In this document: positions 16,624 through 25,057 of the stretch, one piece after another | How the letters are laid out: the number at the start of each line of letters is the position of its first letter | How positions within the stretch are numbered: position 1 is the first letter of the stretch | Origin: Paramagnetospirillum magneticum AMB-1 | GTDB lineage: Bacteria; Pseudomonadota; Alphaproteobacteria; Rhodospirillales; Magnetospirillaceae | DNA length: 64,000 bases | Assembly (NCBI RefSeq): GCF_000009985.1 | Contig: NC_007626.1 | Location: 1,512,745-1,576,744, forward strand | Reading direction: 5' to 3' | Position numbers and translations under genes: made by a program | Notes under the pieces: generated by a model | What the model saw: the letters and a program-made list of their open reading frames with translations, nothing else | The model's database searches: none | What the model was told of the DNA's origin: nothing

Positions 16624-17067
16624 ATGGACGACATTGACCGCGCCATCATCAACACCCTGCAGGGCGGCTTTCCCATCTGCGACCGGCCGTTCGACGCCGT
16701 GGCCGAGACCTTGGGGCTGACCGGGACGCAATTGCGGACCCGCATCGGGAAACTGAAGGCCGACGGCATCATCTCGCGCTTCGGCCCCATGTGGCACGCC
16801 GAGAGGATGGGCGGTGAACTGACCCTGTCCGCCATGAAGGTGCCGCCCGAGCGCTTCGACGAGGTGGCCGGCATCGTCAATGCCTTCCCCGAGGTGGCGC
16901 ACAATTACGCCCGCGAGCATGCCCTGAACATGTGGTTCGTGGTCGCCACGGAGAAGCCGGGGCGCAAGGCCGAGGTGCTGGCCGAGATCGAAACCATGAC
17001 CGGGATCACCGTTCACGACATGCCCAAGATCCAGGAGTTCTACGTGGGTCTGAGGTTCGAGGCATGA
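16624..17067 (+). CDS. nirG: Siroheme decarboxylase subunit NirG
   Basis: A 147-aa AsnC-like protein resembling NirD: DIDRAIINTLQGGFPICDRPF at the start, FGPMWHAERMGG in the middle, and NYAREHALNMWFVVATEKPG in the ferredoxin-fold half, parallel to NYQREHRLNLWFVV of NirD. Length is normal for the family. It acts with NirD, NirL and NirH in the cytoplasm on siroheme. The spacing to nirL is minimal. The 106 bases before nirH contain a repeat element. Confidence 0.92.
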   Translation: MDDIDRAIINTLQGGFPICDRPFDAVAETLGLTGTQLRTRIGKLKADGIISRFGPMWHAERMGGELTLSAMKVPPERFDEVAGIVNAFPEVAHNYAREHALNMWFVVATEKPGRKAEVLAEIETMTGITVHDMPKIQEFYVGLRFEA

Positions 17068-17068
17068 C

Positions 17069-17172
17069 GAGCGAGGCGAAGCCGAAGCGCGGCCGCGTTG
17101 AGCGGCCCGGAGCGCAGCGGAGGAAAGCCAAGCGAGCCGTAGGCGAGCGCCCGGCGATTGAGGGGCATATGA
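17069..17172. repeat. Short repeat, family B, copy 2 (between nirG and nirH)
   Basis: About 104 bases related to the element at the start of nirD: shared GCGTTGAGCG, GGAGCGCAG, AAGCCAAG and GCCCGGCG..TGAGGGGC segments. Its right end supplies the GAGGGG ribosome site for the nirH ATG at 17174. Confidence 0.75.
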
Positions 17173-17173
17173 A

Positions 17174-17656
17174 ATGAGCGAAGCGAAGCTCGATCCCATC
17201 GACCGCGCCATCGTGGTGGCCACCCAGGACGGGCTGCCGTTGGTGGACAAGCCCTATCACGACGTGGCGCGCCAGGTGGGTGTCTCGCCGGACGAGGTGA
17301 TGAGCCGCATGGAGCGGATGCTGGCCGAGGGCATCATCCGCCGCATGGGAGTCGTGCCCAACCACTACGCCCTGGGCTACAAGTTCAACGGCATGACCGT
17401 CTGGGACGTGGCGGACGAGGACATCGCCGAGGCTGGGCGGCGGGTGGGCGAGTTGGATTTCGTCAGCCATTGCTACCACCGGCCGCGCCACCTGCCCGAT
17501 TGGCCCTACTCGCTGTTCGCCATGATCCACGCCAAGGAAAAGGCCGGCGCCGATGCCCTGGTGGAGCGTGTCGCCGAGGTTCTGGGCGATCTGTCGCGTG
17601 GCCACATGGTGCTGTTCTCGTCGCGCATCCTCAAGAAGACCGGCCTTCGGCTGTAG
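17174..17656 (+). CDS. nirH: Siroheme decarboxylase subunit NirH
   Basis: A 160-aa AsnC-like protein resembling NirL: LPLVDKPYHDVARQVGVSPDE, GIIRRMGVVPNHYALGYKFN, and RPRHLPDWPYSLFAMIHAKE. It completes the four-protein NirDLGH siroheme decarboxylase set. The ATG directly follows the right end of a repeat that provides the GAGGGG ribosome site. nirJ begins nine bases after the stop. No regulatory role is likely despite the Lrp-like fold. Confidence 0.93.
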   Translation: MSEAKLDPIDRAIVVATQDGLPLVDKPYHDVARQVGVSPDEVMSRMERMLAEGIIRRMGVVPNHYALGYKFNGMTVWDVADEDIAEAGRRVGELDFVSHCYHRPRHLPDWPYSLFAMIHAKEKAGADALVERVAEVLGDLSRGHMVLFSSRILKKTGLRL

Positions 17657-17665
17657 GAGTTCGCC

Positions 17666-18808
17666 TTGTTCCGCGTTTCCCAGTTCATGCAAGAACTCGT
17701 CGCCCCCAGCCCAGTGGGGCCGCGCCGCGATCCGCCTGGCCCGGTGGTGATCTGGAACCTGATCCGCCGCTGCAACCTCGCCTGCAAGCACTGCTATTCC
17801 ATCTCGGCCGACAAGGACTTCGCCGGCGAGCTGTCCACCGACGAGGTGTTCGGCGTGATGAAGGACCTCAAGTCCTTCCGCGTGCCGGTGCTGATCCTGT
17901 CAGGCGGCGAGCCGCTGCTGCGCCCCGACATCTTCGACATCGCCATCCGCGCCAAGGAGATGGGCTTCTACACCGCGCTGTCGTCCAACGGCACCCTGAT
18001 CGACGATCCCATCGCCGACCGCATCGCCGAGATCGGCTTCAATTACGTGGGCATCAGCATCGACGGCATCGATTCCACCCATGACCGCTTCCGGGCGCGC
18101 CAGGGGGCCTTCGCCGAATCCATGGGCGGCATCCGTCGCTGCGTGAAGAGGGGCATCAAGGTGGGCCTGCGCTTCACCATGACCATGGACAACGCCGCCG
18201 AACTGCCCCAGGTGGTGGACCTGATGGAGAGCGAAGGGGTGGCGAAGTTCTACTTTTCCCACCTGAACTATGCCGGGCGCGGCAACAAGAACCGCCTGGA
18301 CGACGCCACCATGCAGGTGACCCGCAACGCCATGGATTATCTGTTCGATACCGCCTGGGCCCACGCCGCGGCCGGGCGCGAGCGGGAATTCGTCACCGGC
18401 AACAACGATGCCGACGGCCCCTATTTCCTCTCCTGGGTGCAGCGCCATCACCCGGACAAGGCCGCCCATATCGCCGCCAAGCTGGTGCAGTGGGGCGGCA
18501 ACGCCTCGGGCATCAATGTGGCCAACATCGACAATCTGGGCGAGGTCCACCCCGACACCATGTGGTGGAACCACAAGCTGGGCAATGTGCGCGACCGGCC
18601 GTTCTCGGCCATCTGGCCCGATACCTCGGATTCCCTGATGGCCGGTCTCAAGGCGCGGCCCCGGCCGGTGGAGGGGCGCTGTGCCGCCTGTGCCCATCTC
18701 GACATGTGCAACGGCAACACAAGGGTGCGGGCCCAGCGGGTGACCGGCAACGCCTGGGCGGAAGACCCGGGCTGTTACCTGAGCGACGAGGAGATCGGAC
18801 TGGCATGA
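17666..18808 (+). CDS. nirJ: Radical SAM haem d1 biosynthesis protein NirJ
   Basis: A 380-aa radical SAM enzyme that removes the propionate groups of didecarboxysiroheme on the way to haem d1. The radical SAM cysteines are C36-x3-C40-x2-C43 (CNLACKHCY), followed by a GGEPLLR motif. A C-terminal SPASM-like region holds further cysteines (CAACAHLDMC and a later Cys in DPGCY). It appears to start at a TTG (17666) with a well-placed GGAG site; no ATG gives full length. The stop overlaps the nirN start by four bases (ATGA). Length and motifs match NirJ rather than PqqE or AhbC, and the context confirms it. Confidence 0.95.
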   Translation: MFRVSQFMQELVAPSPVGPRRDPPGPVVIWNLIRRCNLACKHCYSISADKDFAGELSTDEVFGVMKDLKSFRVPVLILSGGEPLLRPDIFDIAIRAKEMGFYTALSSNGTLIDDPIADRIAEIGFNYVGISIDGIDSTHDRFRARQGAFAESMGGIRRCVKRGIKVGLRFTMTMDNAAELPQVVDLMESEGVAKFYFSHLNYAGRGNKNRLDDATMQVTRNAMDYLFDTAWAHAAAGREREFVTGNNDADGPYFLSWVQRHHPDKAAHIAAKLVQWGGNASGINVANIDNLGEVHPDTMWWNHKLGNVRDRPFSAIWPDTSDSLMAGLKARPRPVEGRCAACAHLDMCNGNTRVRAQRVTGNAWAEDPGCYLSDEEIGLA

Positions 18809-20442
18809 GCATTTTCGACCTGTCATCCCGAGCCTTGCGAGGGATCTCCGCCCGCTCCGCCGTGCGAGTTCTGCTGCGGCGCGCCAGGATGGGATCCCTC
18901 CTCCCGATGGTCGTCGGGATGACAATTCTCGCCACCCCCACCCTGGCGGCCGAGGACGCGCCGCGCCTCTATGCCGAGCATTGCGCCGCCTGTCATGGCG
19001 GCGACCGGCTGGGCGCCATCGGCCCGGCCCTGCTGCCGGAGAATCTGGGGCGGCTGCGGAAGGCCGAGGCCGAGAAGGTCATCGCCCAGGGCCGCCCGGC
19101 CACCCAGATGCCCGCCCATGGCGACAAGCTGAACGCCGAGCAGATCAAGGCCCTGGCCGAATACGTCTACACGCCGCTGGCGGCGGTGCCCGCCTGGGGC
19201 ATGGCGGAGATCAAGGCATCGCGGGTGATCAACGTGGACCCGGCCAGCCTGCCGGCCAAGCCGCAATGGAATACCGATCCCCTGAACCTGTTCACGGTGG
19301 TGGAGACCGGCGACCATCACGTCACCATCCTGGACGGCGAGTCCTTCAAGCCGCTGACCCGTTTCCAGAGCCGCTTCGCCCTGCATGGCGGCGCCAAGTA
19401 CTCGCCCGACGGCCGCTTCGTCTATCTGGCGTCCCGCGACGGCTGGATCACCAAGTACGACCTTTACACCCTGCAGATCGTCGCCGAGATCCGCGCCGGG
19501 GTGAACACCCGCAACGTGGCCGTCTCCCATGACGGGCGCTTCCTGATGGTCGGCAACATGCTGCCCCATACCCTGGTGGCGCTCGACGCCCGCGACCTGA
19601 CGCCGCTGCAGGTGATTCCGGTGGTGGGCGACGCGGGAGCCACCTCGCGGGTCTCGGCGGTCTATACCGCGCCGCCGCGCGCCAGCTTCGTGGTGGCGCT
19701 GAAGGACCTTCCCGAGGTCTGGGAGATTCCCTACGCCGACGATGCCGGGCCGGTGATGAACGGCTTCGTCCATTCCTACGAGAAGGGCCACGAGGAGGGC
19801 ATCAGCCCCGGCGGCCGCTTCCAGGCCATCCGCATCCGCATTCCCGACTTCCTCGACGACTTCTTCTTCGACCGCACCTACGAGCGGGCCATGGGGGCGT
19901 CCCGCGACGGCACCAAGGGCCTGGTGGTGGATCTCGACATCAAGCGCAAGATCGCCGAGATCGACCTGCCCGGCATGCCGCATCTGGGCTCGGGCATCAT
20001 CTTCGCCAAGGACGGCCATGATTACATGGCGACGCCGCACCTGAAGGAGGCGGTGGTCAGCATCATCGACATGCAGACCTGGAAGACGGTGAAGCGCATT
20101 CCCACCCTGGGGCCGGGCTTCTTCATGCGCTCGCACGAGAACACCGGCTATGCCTGGATCGACGTGTCCATGGGCAAGGAAAAGGACGCCATCCAGATCA
20201 TCGACCTGTCCGCCATGGAGATCGTCCGGACGCTGCGCCCCGCGCCGGGCCGCACCACCGCCCATGCCGAGTTCGACCGTTCGGGCAAGCACGTGCTGAT
20301 CTCGGTGATGGAGGCCGAGGGCGAGCTGATCGTCTTCGACGCCGAAAGCTTCGAGGTGGTGACCCGCATGCCCATGAAACGGCCGGTGGGCAAGTACAAC
20401 GTCTTCAACAAGATCAATTATTCAAGCGGCACCAGTCATTAG
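18805..20442 (+). CDS. nirN: Dihydro-haem d1 dehydrogenase-type cytochrome NirN
   Basis: A 545-aa periplasmic cytochrome with the same layout as NirS: an N-terminal c-type domain (CAACHGG near residue 60) and a d1 propeller (FALHGGAKYSPDGRFVYLAS, ending RPVGKYNVFNK). NirN catalyses the last step, dihydro-haem d1 to haem d1, and hands it to NirS. The N terminus is unusual: after MSIFD a second family-A palindromic repeat (18821-18924) is translated. Its right end encodes GSLLPMVVGMTI, which forms the hydrophobic core of the signal peptide ending TLAAED. An internal ATG at 18889 would give a compact signal peptide. The 3' end overlaps a convergent hydrolase gene by 29 bases. Confidence 0.93.
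   Translation: MSIFDLSSRALRGISARSAVRVLLRRARMGSLLPMVVGMTILATPTLAAEDAPRLYAEHCAACHGGDRLGAIGPALLPENLGRLRKAEAEKVIAQGRPATQMPAHGDKLNAEQIKALAEYVYTPLAAVPAWGMAEIKASRVINVDPASLPAKPQWNTDPLNLFTVVETGDHHVTILDGESFKPLTRFQSRFALHGGAKYSPDGRFVYLASRDGWITKYDLYTLQIVAEIRAGVNTRNVAVSHDGRFLMVGNMLPHTLVALDARDLTPLQVIPVVGDAGATSRVSAVYTAPPRASFVVALKDLPEVWEIPYADDAGPVMNGFVHSYEKGHEEGISPGGRFQAIRIRIPDFLDDFFFDRTYERAMGASRDGTKGLVVDLDIKRKIAEIDLPGMPHLGSGIIFAKDGHDYMATPHLKEAVVSIIDMQTWKTVKRIPTLGPGFFMRSHENTGYAWIDVSMGKEKDAIQIIDLSAMEIVRTLRPAPGRTTAHAEFDRSGKHVLISVMEAEGELIVFDAESFEVVTRMPMKRPVGKYNVFNKINYSSGTSH
18821..18924. repeat. Short palindromic repeat, family A, copy 2 (inside nirN 5' end)
   Basis: A 104-base element bounded by TGTCATCCCGAG and CGTCGGGATGACA. 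It is read in a different frame from copy 1 yet remains open, and contributes part of the NirN export signal. Confidence 0.85.
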
Positions 20443-21106
20443 CCGGCGGTGAGGGAACCTCGTCGCCCAGCAGGGTGGCGAGGCAATCTCCCCAGCGCCG
20501 GGCGAAGTCCTCGCTGTCCAGGGGGGGCGGCGCCGGTTCGTAGACCACCACATGGGGAATGCCGGGGCGGCGGAGGGTGCGGCGGATCTCATCCTCGCGG
20601 CCACGGCCTTCCTCGGCATCGCCGTCCAGGACCATCACCCCGAGGCGGGTGGGGTCCTGGGTCTTGATCACGTCCATGAACTTGTAGTCGTGCCACTGGC
20701 GGCCATGGCGGGCCGTCTCGGCGCTGACCGTGGCGTCCAGGGCGATCACCGCATGGATGCCGCCGCCATCCACCGGCGTCGACCACGAGGAATTGGCGAT
20801 CAGCGACACCCAGGCGCCGAAGGAGCGCCCGGCCAGCACCACCCGGGAATAGCCTTCGCCCCGCGCCGCCCGGGCCTGGTCGAACAGGGCCTTGCCGAAA
20901 TCGTGCTCGCGGCGGAAATCCACCGGCACCCGATTGATGCGGATCGTCCAGCCCTGGTCGCGGAAGCGGGCCAGCACCGGGGGAGGGGCCTCGGGGACGC
21001 CCGCGCCGACCGTGTAGAGGATCAGGCGATTCTCGGCCGCGGCCGGGCTGGCATGGAGGCCGCATAGCAAGGGCAGGGCGGCCAGGATTGGAAAAAGGCG
21101 GATCAT
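20414..21106 (-). CDS. Secreted alpha/beta hydrolase-like protein
   Basis: A 230-aa protein with a signal peptide (residues 1-24, ending SPAAAE). The nucleophile elbow G93-R-S95-F-G97 follows a hydrophobic strand (SRVVLAG), as in alpha/beta hydrolases. An Asp in MVLDGDAEE near residue 160 could be the acid residue, and His candidates lie nearer the C terminus (IPHVVV). The substrate is unknown. It is convergent with nirN and overlaps its last 29 bases, so it is not part of the nir operon. A single gene by position. Confidence 0.8.
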   Translation of the reverse strand: MIRLFPILAALPLLCGLHASPAAAENRLILYTVGAGVPEAPPPVLARFRDQGWTIRINRVPVDFRREHDFGKALFDQARAARGEGYSRVVLAGRSFGAWVSLIANSSWSTPVDGGGIHAVIALDATVSAETARHGRQWHDYKFMDVIKTQDPTRLGVMVLDGDAEEGRGREDEIRRTLRRPGIPHVVVYEPAPPPLDSEDFARRWGDCLATLLGDEVPSPPANDWCRLNN

Positions 21107-21219
21107 GGATGCACCATGACACGGCCGGCTGACGCCAGCCTATCGCCCGCATCCAGTCGGGGCAGGTGACGTTTCTCCACCATTCTGATACAGATGGACG
21201 ATTCACTGGAGGGGCGGAC

Positions 21220-23487
21220 GTGGGGTTTTCGTTCGACGAGAAGGCGATTTCCCGGGTTCATCTCATCGGCACGGTCCTTGTGGTCGGTTGCCTGGTGCTG
21301 GGGCTGGGATTCTTTTTCGTCCGCCAGATCACCGCCGAAGCCGAAGACGCCATTCGCGCCCTGGAAGTCCAGGAACTGCAGAAGAGCCAGGACCTGCTGG
21401 TCCAGCAGGTCGAGACCGCCAAGGGCTTCCTGACCACCTTGCGCCTGCAGACCGAAGAGGTGCTCAAGCACGAAATCCGCGAGCAGGTGGACGAGGCCCA
21501 TGCCCTGGCCCAGGCCATCTACGACCAGGAAAAGGGGCGGCGTTCCGAAGAGGACATCAAGCGCCTGATCACCGAGGCCCTGCGTCCGCTGCGCTTTTTC
21601 GACGGCAAGGGGTATTTCTTCATCGACGGCATGGACGGGTCCTGCGTGCTGCTGCCCATCGGGCCGTCGCGGGAAGGCTCGTCCCTGCTGAACAACCGCG
21701 ACGATACCGGCCATTACATCATGCGCGGCCTGATCGAGGCGGCGCGCAAGCCGGTGGGCGAGGGCTATTCCCGATATCGCTGGTATGCGCCCGGAGACCC
21801 CGAGAAGATGGCCGCCAAGATCGCCTATGTCCGCCATTTCGCCCCCTTCGACTGGCTGATCGGCACCGGGCAGTACGTGGCCGAAGTGGAAGACCGGCTG
21901 AAGGTTTCCGCCCTGGACCGAATTCGGCTGTTCCGCTTCGGCCGGGACGCGTCGGGCTATATCGTGGTGATCGATGACCGCGAGCGCATCCTGGTGTCGC
22001 CGTCGCGGCCGTGGAACGAGGGCAAGACCGTGTCGGACCTGGAGCCGGAGCAGCGGAACGCCGCCCGGCCCATCGTCGAGCAGGGGCGCAAGGGGGACGG
22101 GTTCATTCGCTATGACTGGGCCAGGGAGGGCGGAAGCGGCGCGGTTTCGACCAAGCTGTCCTACGTCTCGCGGCTGGAGGACTGGAACTGGACCCTGGCG
22201 GCGGGGGTGTATCTCGACGAGATTTCCGTAAAGAGTGACGAACGCCGGGCGGCGCTGGCCCGCAGCATCGAGGACAAGCGCAAGCTGACACTGGCGGCCC
22301 TGGCCATCGGCCTGGGCGTCGCCCTGGCCGCCGGCATCTTCTTCTCGCGTCTGGTGGCCCGTCTGGTCGCCCGCTACAAGCTTGACCTCACCCATCAGAA
22401 CGACCAGTTGCGCCGATCCGCCCGGGACCTGTTCCTGATCAACTCCATCGTGGATTCCTCGGCCGAACTGGCCTTTCTGGCCGATGGCGAGTGGAACCTG
22501 ATCTACGCCAATCCGTTCGCGCTGGAAAAGCTCGGCTGGTCGCTGGACCAGATGTCGGGTCGCCGGCTGGACGCCATCGCCGATTCCCTGGCGGTCCCGG
22601 CCGCTGATGGCGACCGCCATTCCTGGCGCTTCGAGGCCGCCCTGCCGACTCATGACGGCCGTGCCCTGCCCGTGGAGGTCCTGGCCCGCGACCTCCTGCA
22701 CGAGGGCGTGCTCTACCACGTGGCTCTGGCCCGCGACATTACCGAGCGGCAGCGCTGGGAGGCCGATCTGTGCGCCAAGACCGCCCAGCTCGAGCATTCC
22801 AATGCCGATCTCGAACAGTTCGCCTATGTGGCCAGCCATGACCTGCGCGAGCCCTTGCGCATGGTCTCCAGCTACCTCTCCCTGCTGGAGCGGCGCTATG
22901 GCCAGCTTCTCGATTCCGACGGGCTCGAATTCCTGGGCTTTGCCAAGGATGGGGCGCAGCGTCTGGACCGCTTGGTTCTCGACCTGCTGGAATTCTCGCG
23001 CATCGACCGGCGCGGTTCGCCCCTGGCGCCCATGCCGGTCCGCCCAGCGGTGGATGTGGCCGCCCGCAACCTGTCGGTGGCCATGGCGGAGGGCGGCGCG
23101 ACGCTTGTCCTGGAGGACGCCCTGGATCGGGCGGTCGTTCTCGGCGACAGCGGCCAGATCACCCGGCTGCTGCAGAACCTGATCGGCAACGCCATCAAGT
23201 ACCGCTCGGACGGGCGGCCGCCCCGGATCGTCATCGGCTGTCGCCGCGATGGCGCGTGCTGGGAGCTGTCGGTCAGCGACAACGGAATCGGGATCGAGCC
23301 CCAGTATTTCGAGCGCATCTTCGGCATCTTCCAGCGCCTGCACACCCGCGACAGGTTCGAGGGCACCGGCATCGGCCTGGCCATCGCCAAGAAGATCGTC
23401 GAACGCCACGGCGGGCGGATCTGGGTCGACAGCCGGCCCGGCGAGGGAAGTTCCTTCCACTTCACCCTGCCGGCGGCGGCCGCCTGA
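21220..23487 (+). CDS. Membrane sensor histidine kinase: double cache, PAS, HisKA, HATPase
   Basis: About 755 aa. TM1 lies near residues 14-34. A long periplasmic region (~35-340) contains two cache-type folds (KGYFFIDGMDGSCVLLP and GYIVVIDDRERILVSPS). TM2 lies near 360-380. A PAS domain follows (~410-525), then HisKA with the phosphorylated His in FAYVASHDLREPLRM, and HATPase_c with NLIGNAIKY, DNGIGIEPQ and GTGIGLAIAKKI. It probably senses a small periplasmic ligand. I chose the GTG at 21220 because of its GGAGGGG site; an upstream GTG at 21166 has none. No response regulator is adjacent. It ends two bases from the convergent kinase gene. Confidence 0.92.
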   Translation: MGFSFDEKAISRVHLIGTVLVVGCLVLGLGFFFVRQITAEAEDAIRALEVQELQKSQDLLVQQVETAKGFLTTLRLQTEEVLKHEIREQVDEAHALAQAIYDQEKGRRSEEDIKRLITEALRPLRFFDGKGYFFIDGMDGSCVLLPIGPSREGSSLLNNRDDTGHYIMRGLIEAARKPVGEGYSRYRWYAPGDPEKMAAKIAYVRHFAPFDWLIGTGQYVAEVEDRLKVSALDRIRLFRFGRDASGYIVVIDDRERILVSPSRPWNEGKTVSDLEPEQRNAARPIVEQGRKGDGFIRYDWAREGGSGAVSTKLSYVSRLEDWNWTLAAGVYLDEISVKSDERRAALARSIEDKRKLTLAALAIGLGVALAAGIFFSRLVARLVARYKLDLTHQNDQLRRSARDLFLINSIVDSSAELAFLADGEWNLIYANPFALEKLGWSLDQMSGRRLDAIADSLAVPAADGDRHSWRFEAALPTHDGRALPVEVLARDLLHEGVLYHVALARDITERQRWEADLCAKTAQLEHSNADLEQFAYVASHDLREPLRMVSSYLSLLERRYGQLLDSDGLEFLGFAKDGAQRLDRLVLDLLEFSRIDRRGSPLAPMPVRPAVDVAARNLSVAMAEGGATLVLEDALDRAVVLGDSGQITRLLQNLIGNAIKYRSDGRPPRIVIGCRRDGACWELSVSDNGIGIEPQYFERIFGIFQRLHTRDRFEGTGIGLAIAKKIVERHGGRIWVDSRPGEGSSFHFTLPAAAA

Positions 23488-23489
23488 CT

Positions 23490-24998
23490 TCAGGCCTGGG
23501 CCGTCACCGCCGCCTGTTCGGCCACCTGATCGGGAATGGTGAAGAAGAAGGTGGAGCCCTGGCCCGGGGTGGAGGTCAGGCACATGCGGCCGCCATGGCT
23601 TTCCACGATGCGCTTGCAGATGGCCAGGCCAATGCCGGTGCCGGAATAGGCCGCGGTGGTGTGGAGGCGGCGGAACACCTCGAAGACGTAGTCATGGTAC
23701 TGCGCGTCGATGCCGATGCCGTTGTCGGCCACCGCGAAGCGCCAGGCCGCGCCGTCCCGCTCGGCGCTGATCCGCACCTCGGGGACGGCATTCTCGGCGC
23801 CGTATTTGAGGGCATTGCCCAGCAGGTTGTGGAAGACCTGATACAATTGTCCCCGGTCGGCGGACAGGCTTGGCAACGGGCCGATTTCCAGCCGGGCTCC
23901 CTTCTGCTCGATGCGCGGCCGCAGGCTCTGGACCACGGACTCGACCAGTTCGGCGCAATCCACGGTGGCCACCGTCAGGCCGGCGCCGCCGGCCCGGCTG
24001 TATTCCAGCAGGTCGCGCACCAGATTGGACATGCGTTGCGCCTCGGCGATGATGAAGCGCAGGTAGTCCTTACCCTCGCCCTCCAGATCGACCGCGTATT
24101 TGCGCTCGAGCAACTGGGAGAAGCTGACCAGGCCGCGCACCGGCTCCTGCAGGTCGTGGGCGGCCACATAGGCGAAGCGTTCCAGTTCGGCATTGGTCCG
24201 CGACAGTTCGGCGATCACCTGCTGCAGGTCGCTTTCCGCCCGAGTACGTTCCTGGATTTCATGCTGCAATTCGTCGTGGCGGTCGCGCAAATCCTGCGCC
24301 GCAAGGTGCAACTGGCGGCCGATGTTGTCATAGGCCCAGCGCAGACGGTCGATCTCGTCGCCATTCTCGGGAAAGCCCAGGCGTTCGTCATAAATTGACG
24401 CCTGCGTCATCAGGGATTCCGGCACCAGATTGCCGACGCTGCGGGCCAGTTCCTCGACCCGCCGGGTGACGAGGTGGCTGAAGATCACGTACATGAACGC
24501 CGCGACCAGGAAGGTCTTTATCGCGTTGCTGGCCAAGATGGTGATGGCCTGGCTCAGCAGGCGGTCATAGATGCCGTCCAGGCTGGCCGTGACGTCCAGG
24601 GTGGCGATCCGCTGCGTCTCGCCGCGGATTTCGCGCGAAAGGGGGTATTGGCGGCTGAGAAGGCGCCCGGACTTGATCGTGCCCGACGACCAGGTGTTGC
24701 GGCTGTCCACCGTGGTGATCACCACGTGCTCCACATGGGGAAGCCGGGTCAGGGAATCCAGGGCCAGGGTGATCTGTTGCTCGTCAAGAGTCCAGACGCT
24801 GCCCGTAATGGGCGGCAGGAAGATCCTGACCTCCTCCAGTTGATCGTCCATGTCGGCACGTTGTTGCCGGTATTCGTGGATAAGCTGATAGGCGGTCGCC
24901 AATAAGGCCAGAAAGGAGCTGAATGTGACGATCAGAACGATCAGGCGGCGGCCGATCCTGTTTTCCCGTCCCTTCTTGCGCAACAGCATCATCATCAT
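23490..24998 (-). CDS. Membrane sensor histidine kinase (HAMP-like, HisKA, HATPase)
   Basis: About 502 aa. TM1 near residues 16-38, a periplasmic sensor region of ~120 residues, TM2 near 155-178, a HAMP-like linker and coiled coil, then HisKA (FAYVAAHDLQEPVRGL) and HATPase_c (NLLGNALKY, DNGIGIDAQ, GTGIGLAICKRI). The start is uncertain: the first of four tandem ATGs at 24998 is used, and an in-frame TTG at 25043 would add 15 residues. It lies 59 bases downstream of a periplasmic solute-binding protein gene on the same strand, so the two probably form a ligand-sensing pair. No regulator is adjacent. Confidence 0.9.
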   Translation of the reverse strand: MMMMLLRKKGRENRIGRRLIVLIVTFSSFLALLATAYQLIHEYRQQRADMDDQLEEVRIFLPPITGSVWTLDEQQITLALDSLTRLPHVEHVVITTVDSRNTWSSGTIKSGRLLSRQYPLSREIRGETQRIATLDVTASLDGIYDRLLSQAITILASNAIKTFLVAAFMYVIFSHLVTRRVEELARSVGNLVPESLMTQASIYDERLGFPENGDEIDRLRWAYDNIGRQLHLAAQDLRDRHDELQHEIQERTRAESDLQQVIAELSRTNAELERFAYVAAHDLQEPVRGLVSFSQLLERKYAVDLEGEGKDYLRFIIAEAQRMSNLVRDLLEYSRAGGAGLTVATVDCAELVESVVQSLRPRIEQKGARLEIGPLPSLSADRGQLYQVFHNLLGNALKYGAENAVPEVRISAERDGAAWRFAVADNGIGIDAQYHDYVFEVFRRLHTTAAYSGTGIGLAICKRIVESHGGRMCLTSTPGQGSTFFFTIPDQVAEQAAVTAQA

Positions 24999-25057
24999 GA
25001 TGCGGGACAGCCTAAACGCATCTCTGAAGGGATACGAGCCCAAAGCATTCGTATGGA

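Noticed and set aside
16113..17656. nirD/L/G/H read as Lrp/AsnC transcription regulators
   Set aside because: Four paralogues in a row inside a haem d1 operon match the siroheme decarboxylase family, which shares the AsnC fold but acts as an enzyme.
21103..23583. An 826-codon open frame on the minus strand
   Set aside because: Antisense shadow of the cache-PAS histidine kinase; no domain-like sequence and no ribosome site.
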